From Bacteroidales bacterium (GTDB lineage Bacteria > Bacteroidota > Bacteroidia > Bacteroidales > VadinHA17): 63,638 bases of DNA. The stretch is taken from NCBI GenBank assembly GCA_021738535.1, contig JAIPBU010000004.1, forward strand, positions 100,573 to 164,210. Reading direction: 5' to 3'. Shown piece after piece: positions 1 through 7,692 of this stretch (its first letter is position 1; each line of letters begins with the position of its first letter). The translations under genes were made by a program, and so were the position numbers. Under the pieces are notes generated by a model, which searched no databases, was not told where the DNA came from, and was given only the letters and a program-made list of their open reading frames with translations.

Positions 1-1
1 G

Positions 2-1942
2 TCCGAGGACAATAATAAACTGTTGATATTTACCAATACCAGGAGGGTGTGGAGGTACCATACCAGGGGCGATTACTGGGTATTACACCTTGATAGTGGA
101 AAATTACAGCAACTGGGCAAGGATGTTAAGAGAACAACAATGAAGTTTGCGAAATTCTCACCTGATGCTTCCAGGGTAGCTTATGTAAGTGAGAAGAATA
201 TTTACGTGGAAGAACTTGATAACGGACATATTACCCAGCTTACTTTTGATGGAGGAGACAACATCATTAATGGTACTTTTGACTGGGTCTATGAGGAGGA
301 ACTTGATTGCAGGGATGGTTTCAGGTGGAGTCCCGATGGCGAGCATATTGCTTACTGGCAGACAGATACAGATGGAACCGGTGTATTTTACATGATAAAT
401 AACGTGGACTCAGTTTATTCTGTACCCATTCCTTTACCCTATCCTAAAGCAGGGACCACCAATTCTGCAGTTAAGGTAGGCGTTATCTCTTCAAGTGGTG
501 GTGATACACGGTGGTTTCAAGTACCCGGAGATCCGCGTAATAATTATATTGCAAGAATGGACTTTATCCCCGGTTCTGATGAGCTCATGATTCAGCAACT
601 CAACAGGAAGCAAAATACCAACAAGGTATGGATTGGAGATGTTAACTCAATGAATCTAACTAATATCCTGACAGACCGTGATGAGGCTTTTCTTGATATT
701 CATGATAATATTATGTGGCTGGACAAAGAGCGTTATTTTACATGGACAAGTGAGCGCGACGGATGGCGCCATCTTTACAAGGTCTCAAGGGATGGCAGTG
801 AAATGGATCTTATTACGAAGGGGGATTTTGATGTGGTAAATATCAGTCGCATTGATCCTGAAGGAGGTTATGTTTATTACATAGCTTCACCGGGTAAGCC
901 TGTTGATCGCTACCTGTACAGAAGTCGCCTCGATGGAAGAGGTAAGGCAGAGAGGGTTACCCCTAAGGGTATGCCCGGTCAGCATTCATACCAGGTATCA
1001 GCCGACGCTTCATGGGCTATACACACTTTCCAGAATGTCACTACACCTCCCAGGATTGCACTTGTAAAACTACCGGGACATGCACAAAGCAGGTTGCTGG
1101 TAAGTAATGAAGAAGCTAAATCACGGTATGATAAACTGAACTTAAATCCCAAAGAGTTTTTCAGGGTTGATATAGGTGAGGTGGAACTCGATGCATGGAT
1201 GATAAAACCCAGGGATTTTGATCCCTCAAAGAAATATCCTGTCATAATATATATTTACGGAGAGCCGGCAGGGGCAACCGTACAGAATAACTGGGGCGGA
1301 GGCGACCTCTGGCATCAGTATATGGCGCAGCAGGGCTACCTTGTATTAAGTATTGATCCCAGGGGTACCAGGTCACCACGGGGAAGAGACTGGAGAAAGA
1401 TTATTTACAGGAAAATTGGTATAGTTGCACCTGAAGATCATGCTGCTGCTGTCAGGGAAGTCATAAATACATACCCCTTCGTTGACGGATCAAGGATCGG
1501 TATTCATGGTTGGAGCGGTGGAGGACAAATGACCCTGAATTGTATGTTCAGATATCCTGAATTGTATAAAACAGGTATAGCAGTGGCATTCGTCTCTGAT
1601 CAGAAGAATTATGATACTATTTACCAGGAAAGATATATGAGCACACCCCAGGATAATCCTGAGGGATACAGGGAAGGATCACCCATTACCCATGCGCATA
1701 ACCTGCAGGGTAATCTTCTTATAATGCATGGGACCGCTGATGATAATGTACATTATGCCAGTTTTGAAATGCTTACCAATGAACTTATTAAGCATAATAA
1801 ACTGTTTGACCAGATGATTTACCCTATGCGTTCGCATGGCATACGTGAAAGGGAGAATACTTCTTATCACCTCAGGCAGACTATGGAAAAGTTCTGGCTT
1901 GAAAACCTTGAACCGGGGGCAAAAACAGAAATAGAAGATTGA
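2..1942 (+). CDS. Dipeptidyl peptidase IV (S9B serine peptidase), 5'-truncated
   Basis: The reading frame is open to the left edge, so the signal peptide and the start of the beta-propeller lie outside the window; 646 residues are visible. The N-terminal part is a DPP IV propeller with repeated SPDG-type strands and the double-glutamate motif DWVYEEEL, which binds the substrate amino terminus. The C-terminal part is a prolyl-oligopeptidase alpha/beta hydrolase. The nucleophile is in GWSGGG (Ser codon 1514-1516), the acid in HGTADDNVH (Asp codons 1739-1744) and the histidine in RSHGI (codon 1835-1837). DPP IV removes X-Pro or X-Ala dipeptides from peptide N-termini, normally in the periplasm. 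All catalytic residues are present, so the enzyme is probably active. The in-frame TTG at 23 is internal and unlikely to be the start. Confidence 0.93.
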   Translation, partial: SEDNNKLLIFTNTRRVWRYHTRGDYWVLHLDSGKLQQLGKDVKRTTMKFAKFSPDASRVAYVSEKNIYVEELDNGHITQLTFDGGDNIINGTFDWVYEEELDCRDGFRWSPDGEHIAYWQTDTDGTGVFYMINNVDSVYSVPIPLPYPKAGTTNSAVKVGVISSSGGDTRWFQVPGDPRNNYIARMDFIPGSDELMIQQLNRKQNTNKVWIGDVNSMNLTNILTDRDEAFLDIHDNIMWLDKERYFTWTSERDGWRHLYKVSRDGSEMDLITKGDFDVVNISRIDPEGGYVYYIASPGKPVDRYLYRSRLDGRGKAERVTPKGMPGQHSYQVSADASWAIHTFQNVTTPPRIALVKLPGHAQSRLLVSNEEAKSRYDKLNLNPKEFFRVDIGEVELDAWMIKPRDFDPSKKYPVIIYIYGEPAGATVQNNWGGGDLWHQYMAQQGYLVLSIDPRGTRSPRGRDWRKIIYRKIGIVAPEDHAAAVREVINTYPFVDGSRIGIHGWSGGGQMTLNCMFRYPELYKTGIAVAFVSDQKNYDTIYQERYMSTPQDNPEGYREGSPITHAHNLQGNLLIMHGTADDNVHYASFEMLTNELIKHNKLFDQMIYPMRSHGIRERENTSYHLRQTMEKFWLENLEPGAKTEIED

Positions 1943-2108
1943 AGATTACCTTACGGTGAGCTCGAATAACTCGCTTGCCTGCGGCAAACTCGTAATTCCC
2001 GGTTTACGATTTAAGATTTAAGAAATGGTCTGAATGCTTAAAAAGAGGACTTTTCATTGAACAAATCCGGGTTGTGAAACCTTTTAAGTAGTAAGGAGGA
2101 TTAATTAG

Positions 2109-3365
2109 ATGGATTATATCAGGGAATTCTGGAATGAGTTATACTTTATTACAATGGAAATGGCTCCCTATCTGTTGATAGGTTTCATCTTCGCGGGTAT
2201 ATTATACCTGCTTTTTCCTAAAAATAAAGTCAGGAGGTATATGGGAAGAAAAAGGAATGGGGCAGTTGTGAACGCATCTATTCTTGGGATACCTCTTCCT
2301 TTATGCAGCTGCGGTGTTATACCTACGGGTCTTTCTTTTTACAGGAACGGAGCATCCAGGGGTTCAACTGTTTCATTTCTTATTTCCACTCCCCAGACAG
2401 GAATAGACTCCATCCTGGTTACTTATTCAATGCTGGGTCTGCCGTTTGCGCTTATTCGCCCGGTTGTTGCACTTTTTACAGGCATTACGGGTGGACTGGT
2501 AACCAACAGGCTTACAAAAAAAGAAGAGTATGCTGAGTCTGATAGCACTGCCAGTAATGAAAAACTGCCATCAGGTTTTTTCTCAAGAATAAAGGCAATG
2601 CTGAGATATGCTTTTGTGGAATTTCTTCAGGATATTATGGGGTGGTTAATTATCGGACTGCTGCTGGCGGCGCTTATCGCAGTCTTTATACCTGATGATT
2701 TCTTTGCAGGCAAGGCGAGTAATGATATACTTGAGTTATTTATCATTTTACTGGCGGCGATACCAATTTATGTTTGTGCAACTGCATCAGTTCCTATTGC
2801 AGCAGTGTTGATGCTTAAGGGCCTAAGCCCGGGAGCTGCACTTGTATTACTGATGGCCGGACCGGCTACAAACGTTGCCACCATTACAATGATAGCTAAG
2901 GTTATGGGCAGGAAAAGCCTTATGGGCTATCTGTCCTCAATTATAGGAGGAGCACTATTGTTCGGGTTCTTAATAAATACCTTTCTCCCTGAAAAGTGGT
3001 TTATCGTGCCCGAACATATGATGTCACATGAGCATGAGATATTACCGGCATGGTTAAGTGCAGGCTCTGCAGTCCTTCTTGTTTTATTAATAATAAACGG
3101 TTATATGAAAAAGTTTTTCGGAAAGAAAGTAAGTGTTGAAAATGAAAATACCCTGTCATCAGATGTCCTTACATTGGGAGTCAGGGGTATGACCTGTAAC
3201 CATTGTAAGAAGAGCGTCGAAGACGCTGCATCATCAGTAAAAGGTGTTGATTCTGCAATTGTGGATCTTGCAAAAGGGAAGGTTTCCATTACAGGCAGCA
3301 ACTATGATATTGAAAAAATTAAGTCAGGAATTGAAGGTGCAGGATATACATGTAAAACTGATTGA
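2109..3365 (+). CDS. SO_0444-type Cu/Zn efflux permease with C-terminal HMA domain
   Basis: This 418-residue membrane protein has about eight hydrophobic segments and the permease motif PLCSCGVIP near residue 62, typical of the DUF318/ArsP-like permeases annotated as SO_0444-family Cu/Zn efflux transporters. Residues 350-418 form a heavy-metal-associated domain with the metal-binding motif GMTCNHC. It probably exports Cu(I) or Zn(II), with the HMA domain as a built-in cytosolic donor or sensor; the metal is inferred. The ATG is well supported by AAGGAGGA at 2095-2102. No metalloregulator lies next to it; the nearest upstream gene encodes a peptidase and the downstream one a small exported protein. 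Arsenite transport (ArsP) is the main alternative, but the HMA tail favours a soft transition metal. Confidence 0.85.
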   Translation: MDYIREFWNELYFITMEMAPYLLIGFIFAGILYLLFPKNKVRRYMGRKRNGAVVNASILGIPLPLCSCGVIPTGLSFYRNGASRGSTVSFLISTPQTGIDSILVTYSMLGLPFALIRPVVALFTGITGGLVTNRLTKKEEYAESDSTASNEKLPSGFFSRIKAMLRYAFVEFLQDIMGWLIIGLLLAALIAVFIPDDFFAGKASNDILELFIILLAAIPIYVCATASVPIAAVLMLKGLSPGAALVLLMAGPATNVATITMIAKVMGRKSLMGYLSSIIGGALLFGFLINTFLPEKWFIVPEHMMSHEHEILPAWLSAGSAVLLVLLIINGYMKKFFGKKVSVENENTLSSDVLTLGVRGMTCNHCKKSVEDAASSVKGVDSAIVDLAKGKVSITGSNYDIEKIKSGIEGAGYTCKTD

Positions 3366-3443
3366 CCGGTTACAATAATAGACTTATTCTGCTTTATTTA
3401 TCATTTCAATTTTAATCCACCATTATTCAGGGTCGACTAATTA

Positions 3444-3474
3444 TTTGTTTTAGTCATTAAAATTCTTACCTTTA
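3444..3474 (+). promoter_or_regulatory. Bacteroidota-type promoter for the plug-domain gene
   Basis: TTTG at 3444-3447 is separated by exactly 19 nt from TACCTTTA at 3467-3474, one mismatch from the TANNTTTG -7 consensus. It would start transcription near 3479, leaving a 5' leader of about 70 nt before the ATG at 3549. Confidence 0.5.
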
Positions 3475-3548
3475 TTAATTAGGATAACTGCCTCTAAATC
3501 TTTTAAGACCACGTTATTAATTATATCCTAACTTGAAAAACTATTGTA

Positions 3549-4217
3549 ATGAAACTGTATAATAAAATCCTTATTTCTGTAATAGTAGGCCTTGTAATGG
3601 TTCCTGCCGGAATGAGAGCCCAGGAAAGGATCGTAGAGGGTAAGGTTGTTGCTTTTGGAAATATACCGCTTAATAATGTAGAGGTGAGAGTCCTGAGATC
3701 GGAAAAGAAGACTTTTACAGATTCGCTTGGGATTTTTTCCATTAGTTGCTCAGACAGGGATAAATTAAGGATAAATGCTTCAGGATTCAATGATGTTAAG
3801 TTAAAAGTGAGAAAGATAGACAGACCTCTGGTAGAACTTGCTTACAGCAACCAGAAAAGCAGCTTTTCAGCTGCGGTAAACAGCGGTCATATTTCTGAAG
3901 ATACCCTGCAGGCGGCAATAGATAATTATCTCAAAGAAAATCAGAAAGACTATTCTGTTTATACCAATATTTACCAGCTGATTGATACAGAAATATTTGA
4001 TGTAAATGTGAACGGTCAGAGAATTACCACAAGGAAAATAAGTTCAATAACGCAGGGACAGCAAGTCCTTCTTGTAGTTGACGGGATGGTAGTAGATGAC
4101 ATTTCATTCGTGTCTCCTCTGAATGTTGCATCTGTAAGGTTTGTTGATGGGGCACAGGCAGCAAAATATGGTTCTCTTGCCAGTAATGGTGCCATTGAAA
4201 TTACAACAAAAAAGTAA
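3549..4217 (+). CDS. Exported carboxypeptidase-regulatory/TonB plug-only protein
   Basis: The 222-residue product has a signal peptide (about residues 1-24, ending near GMRAQE). Residues 28-95 look like a carboxypeptidase-regulatory-like beta-sandwich (VEGKVVAFGNIPLNNVEVRV). The C-terminal third resembles the plug of SusC-type TonB-dependent receptors: VLLVVDGMVVDDISF, then VRFVDGAQAAKYGS and NGAIEITTK. The order matches the N-terminus of a SusC protein, but the gene stops at the end of the plug and no barrel follows; the next gene is xerD on the other strand. It could be a stand-alone plug-domain family member or the stump of a receptor, and no frameshifted barrel remnant is visible downstream. 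Function is unknown; a periplasmic or envelope location is expected. Confidence 0.7.
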   Translation: MKLYNKILISVIVGLVMVPAGMRAQERIVEGKVVAFGNIPLNNVEVRVLRSEKKTFTDSLGIFSISCSDRDKLRINASGFNDVKLKVRKIDRPLVELAYSNQKSSFSAAVNSGHISEDTLQAAIDNYLKENQKDYSVYTNIYQLIDTEIFDVNVNGQRITTRKISSITQGQQVLLVVDGMVVDDISFVSPLNVASVRFVDGAQAAKYGSLASNGAIEITTKK

Positions 4218-4241
4218 GCCGGGCACACCGGTATTATTCGA

Positions 4242-5144
4242 TTATCTTTTCCCGGCCCTGGGATGGTACAAGCCGATTGTCTCCTTTAAAAATATTCGGT
4301 CAATATGGGTGTATACTTCTGTAGTGAGTATGGATTCATGACCCAGCATTTCCTGGACTGCCCTGAGATCAGCTCCCGCCTGCACCAGGTGAGTGGCAAA
4401 TGAGTGCCTGAAAGTATGAGGACTCACTTTCTTTTTTATACCGGCTCTTACACACAATTCGCGTATGATTGTATATATCATTACCCTGCTCAGTTTTCTT
4501 CCCCGCCTGTTAAGGAATACTATATTCCTGTCAATTATGGTCTTCAGCTTATTCCTGTCTTCCAGGTAAAATTTTATGTGTTTTATTGTATTTTCATTGA
4601 GAGGTACAAGCCTTTGCTTATTTCCCTTTCCAGTAATTGATATGTATTCATCATTGAAATGAATATCAGTCAACTTTAAATCAACGAGTTCAGAAACACG
4701 AAGACCGCATCCGTAAAGCGTTTCCATGATAGCTTTATTCCTTTGTCCCTCTGCTTTACTGAGGTCAATGGCAGAGATAATCCTGTCTATTTCTTCCACG
4801 GAGAGTACGTCGGGCAATTTTGAACCCAGCCTGGGCGATTCAAGCAGTGTAGCGGGGTTTTCCTCAGTTTTGCCCTCAATAAGCATGTACCTGAAGAAAC
4901 TTCTTATGCCGGAAAGGATCCTGGATTGTGTCCTGGGGTTATCAATCCGCAGCCAGGTAATGAAAGCAACCAGGGTATCATATTTGACATCCACAGGCAT
5001 AAGGGCCGGTTTAAGATTTTCACAATAATCTCTCAGTTTGTCTATATCAGAGAGATAGGCCCCAATACTATTCTCTGACAAGGATCTCTCAATCCTGAGA
5101 TAATTGCTGAACTCATTGATGCAATCTGTCCAGTTCTCTTTCAT
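4242..5144 (-). CDS. xerD: Site-specific tyrosine recombinase XerD
   Basis: At 300 residues the protein has the usual XerC/XerD length. The N-terminal SAM-like core-binding domain (about 1-90) is followed by the catalytic domain. Catalytic residues visible are Arg in GCGLRVSEL, Lys in GKGNKQR, His243 and Arg246 in HTFRH, His269 in LGHES and the nucleophile Tyr278. XerD-type recombinases resolve chromosome dimers at dif near FtsK. XerC and XerD are hard to separate by reading; SPHTFRHSFATHL and the length fit XerD. It is divergent from aroQ, with a good promoter for each in the 131-bp gap. No integron or phage context is present, so this is a housekeeping recombinase. Confidence 0.9.
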   Translation of the reverse strand: MKENWTDCINEFSNYLRIERSLSENSIGAYLSDIDKLRDYCENLKPALMPVDVKYDTLVAFITWLRIDNPRTQSRILSGIRSFFRYMLIEGKTEENPATLLESPRLGSKLPDVLSVEEIDRIISAIDLSKAEGQRNKAIMETLYGCGLRVSELVDLKLTDIHFNDEYISITGKGNKQRLVPLNENTIKHIKFYLEDRNKLKTIIDRNIVFLNRRGRKLSRVMIYTIIRELCVRAGIKKKVSPHTFRHSFATHLVQAGADLRAVQEMLGHESILTTEVYTHIDRIFLKETIGLYHPRAGKR

Positions 5145-5163
5145 TGCTTCAGTATATTATATC

Positions 5164-5194
5164 CAAAAGTATTATTAACGGCAATAAGTTCAAA
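5164..5194 (-). promoter_or_regulatory. xerD promoter (TTTG-N19-TACTTTTG)
   Basis: Read on the minus strand, TTTG (plus 5191-5194) is followed after exactly 19 nt by TACTTTTG (plus 5164-5171), a full match to the Bacteroidota -33/-7 consensus. Predicted start is near 5160, about 15 nt before the xerD ATG. Confidence 0.7.
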
Positions 5195-5218
5195 ATTTTG
5201 CATTAGAGACTGGCCTGC

Positions 5219-5250
5219 TTGCCCCCGGAGTATCAAATTTGTTATCTTTG
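5219..5250 (+). promoter_or_regulatory. aroQ-pyk promoter (TTG-N21-TATCTTTG)
   Basis: TATCTTTG at 5243-5250 fits the -7 consensus, with TTG at 5219-5221 as the -33 element. Transcription would start near 5255, about 20 nt before the aroQ ATG at 5276. This supports the downstream ATG over the in-frame upstream ATG at 5219, which lies inside the promoter. Confidence 0.6.
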
Positions 5251-5275
5251 TAAGCTGAACGCAGAACTTAATTAC

Positions 5276-5710
5276 ATGATTGTTACAATAATTAACGGTC
5301 CAAACCTCAACCTGCTGGGCAACAGGGAAAAGGATATATACGGTGACGGAAGGTTTGAAGACTACCTTGAATACCTGCGGGAGCTCTACCCTGATGCAGA
5401 ATTCAGATATTACCAGTCTAATATTGAAGGTAAACTGATTGATTATATACAGGAATCTTCTGAAGAAAGTGATGGTATAATACTGAATGCTGCAGGTTTT
5501 ACGCATACATCTGTTTCTGTTGCTGATGCTGTAACTGCAGTGACAGTGCCTGTAATAGAAGTGCATATAAGTAATATTTTAAAAAGGGAGGAATTCAGGC
5601 ACCGTTCACTGATAGCTCCAAATTGCAGCGGCAGCCTTTTTGGTTTTGGGCTGGATGGATACAGGCTTGCAACTGAAGCATTAATACACATTTTAAACAA
5701 TAAAAAATGA
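5276..5710 (+). CDS. aroQ: Type II 3-dehydroquinate dehydratase
   Basis: The 144-residue enzyme converts 3-dehydroquinate to 3-dehydroshikimate, the third shikimate step, in the cytoplasm. The N-terminal signature NGPNLNLLGNREKDIYG carries the catalytic Arg and Tyr22; NAAGFTHTS and EVHISN supply the conserved Asn and His residues. I chose the ATG at 5276 because the family starts directly with this beta-strand and because a promoter overlaps the longer frame. It overlaps pyk by 4 nt (ATGA), so the two are translationally coupled. This gene fills a step absent from the aromatic operon at 14.8-21.1 kb. Confidence 0.95.
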   Translation: MIVTIINGPNLNLLGNREKDIYGDGRFEDYLEYLRELYPDAEFRYYQSNIEGKLIDYIQESSEESDGIILNAAGFTHTSVSVADAVTAVTVPVIEVHISNILKREEFRHRSLIAPNCSGSLFGFGLDGYRLATEALIHILNNKK

Positions 5711-7128
5711 AGTGGAAAAGGACTAAGATCGTAGCTACAATTTCGGATAAGAAAGCCGAACCGGAATTCATAAAAAAGCTTTATGAAGCAGGAATGGATG
5801 TGGTAAGGATCAATACTGCTCACCAGGATATAGAAGGCACAAAAAGGGTGATGGAGAATGTCCGGAGAGTATCCGATAAGATTGCCTTCCTGCTGGATAC
5901 AAAAGGACCTGAAGTGCGAACAACGGTATGCGAGATGCCTATCCCCTTTAAAAAGGGTGAAGTTGTTAAGATTATAGGTGAACCGGAGACCAGGACGAGC
6001 CAGTCTGTTATTGCTGTAAATTACCCGGGTTTTGCAGGTGATATACCCCTGGGAGCCAGCATTATGATTGACGACGGGGTACTGGAGCTTGAAGCAAGAT
6101 CAAAAGATGGAAACACCCTGGAATGTACTGTAATGAATGATGGAGTTCTTTCCTCCAGGAAGAGCGTTAATGTGCCCAATGTAAAGCTTAAGCTTCCATC
6201 AATTTCCGAAAAAGACCTTACATATATAGAATTTGCCATTGAAAATGATATAGATTTTATTGCTCATTCTTTTGTAAGGTCGGCCCAGGATGTAAAGGAT
6301 GTTCAGAAACTGCTTGATGAAAAACAGAGTAAGATCAAAATTATTTCAAAGATCGAAAATCAGGAAGGGGTAGATAATCTTAACGAAATACTGGAACATT
6401 CGTATGGTATCATGGTTGCCAGGGGTGATCTTGCTATTGAAATACCTTATGAGAAAATCCCGAATATCCAGCGCAGAATAATTAATAAGTGTATTAAGCG
6501 CAGGAAGCCTGTTATTGTCGCAACCCAGATGCTGCATTCAATGATCGATAATCCCAGGCCCACAAGGGCTGAGATCAGTGACATTGCCAATGCAATATAC
6601 TGGCAGACCGACGCTATAATGCTAAGCGGTGAAACTGCCTATGGCAAGTACCCTGTTGAAGCCGTGGAGACAATGAATAAGGTGGCAAAAGAAGTTGAGA
6701 AAAATAACAAGAAGTTCCTTGAACTGCCGGCAGGAGACCTTACCGGTGAAGTGTCAGCCTATCTTGCGAAGGTAGCTGTAAAAACAGCTTCAAGGGTTGG
6801 TGCCAAATGTATTATTTCAGATACAGTGCGGGGACGTACAATAAGGAATATGTCATCATTCAGGGGGATAAATTATATTATGGCCCAGTGTTATACCCCC
6901 AGAACGATGAGAGAACTGGCTTTATCATATGGGGTATATCCCAGTCTGCAGGAAAAGCATAAATCAACAGACATGTTCCTTAAGGTAGCACTGAAGAATC
7001 TGCTTGGTACACATGAACTTAAAGACAGTGATATGATTGTTGTGCTGGCCGGTAATTTTAACAGGGGGGCCGGTTCATCATATATCGAGGTGGGGTCGGT
7101 TGAGTACCTCAAAGAAAGAGTTAGCTGA
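5707..7128 (+). CDS. pyk: Pyruvate kinase
   Basis: The 473-residue protein transfers phosphate from phosphoenolpyruvate to ADP, the last step of glycolysis. It has the TIM-barrel active-site motifs TKIVATI, LDTKGPEVRT, the lysine in IISKIEN, the metal-binding MVARGDLAIEI, and MLSGETAYGKYP; the C-terminal domain follows at about 345-473. The start ATG overlaps the aroQ stop. The N-terminal substrate loop reads RINTAH rather than RLNFSHG, a variant I associate with Bacteroidota enzymes. Pairing with aroQ places two genes around PEP in one transcript, since PEP also feeds DAHP synthase; a regulatory meaning is inference only. Confidence 0.96.
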   Translation: MKWKRTKIVATISDKKAEPEFIKKLYEAGMDVVRINTAHQDIEGTKRVMENVRRVSDKIAFLLDTKGPEVRTTVCEMPIPFKKGEVVKIIGEPETRTSQSVIAVNYPGFAGDIPLGASIMIDDGVLELEARSKDGNTLECTVMNDGVLSSRKSVNVPNVKLKLPSISEKDLTYIEFAIENDIDFIAHSFVRSAQDVKDVQKLLDEKQSKIKIISKIENQEGVDNLNEILEHSYGIMVARGDLAIEIPYEKIPNIQRRIINKCIKRRKPVIVATQMLHSMIDNPRPTRAEISDIANAIYWQTDAIMLSGETAYGKYPVEAVETMNKVAKEVEKNNKKFLELPAGDLTGEVSAYLAKVAVKTASRVGAKCIISDTVRGRTIRNMSSFRGINYIMAQCYTPRTMRELALSYGVYPSLQEKHKSTDMFLKVALKNLLGTHELKDSDMIVVLAGNFNRGAGSSYIEVGSVEYLKERVS

Positions 7129-7185
7129 CAATGATTCGAATGGCGTGATTTTTGCGTATATTAAGTGCTCAATTTAAAATAAATC

Positions 7186-7662
7186 ATGCTGAAATTTGTT
7201 TTCGTTTTTATTGTTTCACTGTTCCTTCACCCGGTACATGTATCTATGTCAGGCATGGAGTATATACAGGAAGAGAGTGGATACAGGGTTACAGTAAGGA
7301 TGTACAGCGATGATCTCCTGCTGGATCTTATGTCACTGTATGAGTTGCCATCTGTCCATATAAAAGATCATGTGTATACAGGCCCCGATGAGATTTACGG
7401 GGATTATGTCAACTCCAGGCTTAAGATAATGATAAACGGAAAACAAAAAGCGGCAAAACTAAGAAGTGTTGAAAAACTGGAGATCGAGACCGTGATACGA
7501 CTATTTATTGAACATACCGGGAAAGTAAGTAGTTTAGATATTAGTAATACAATATTGAATGATATTTACATGGACCAGGTAAACCTTTTTATTTACAAGG
7601 ATAAGAACAATGAACTGGCTTACAGGTTTGCAGGTGATTATGTAAGTGAAAAAATTAAATAA
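7186..7662 (+). CDS. Exported DUF6702-like protein
   Basis: The 158-residue product starts with a hydrophobic signal segment (about 1-19) and continues HPVHVSMSGMEYIQE, which resembles the start of the DUF6702 family, exported Bacteroidota proteins of unknown function. The middle keeps the RMYSDDLLLDL pattern, and the C-terminus has the DQVNLFIYKDK segment also seen in that family. It is the first gene of a three-gene run; the next ATG lies 31 nt after its stop. Its location is probably periplasmic. Assignment to DUF6702 is from memory of the pattern, and no activity can be proposed. Confidence 0.65.
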   Translation: MLKFVFVFIVSLFLHPVHVSMSGMEYIQEESGYRVTVRMYSDDLLLDLMSLYELPSVHIKDHVYTGPDEIYGDYVNSRLKIMINGKQKAAKLRSVEKLEIETVIRLFIEHTGKVSSLDISNTILNDIYMDQVNLFIYKDKNNELAYRFAGDYVSEKIK

Positions 7663-7692
7663 TTGATTCATACAATTACCAAAAGAGTCATT

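Noticed and set aside
1955..2025. Possible decayed dispersed repeat after the peptidase gene (CTCGCTTGCCTGCGGC, TTTACGATTTAAGATTTAAG)
   Set aside because: Only one copy is visible and no inverted ends or second copy could be found in the window.
3366..3443. Small gene or RNA between the permease and plug genes
   Set aside because: No open frame with a start signal or stable hairpin was found.
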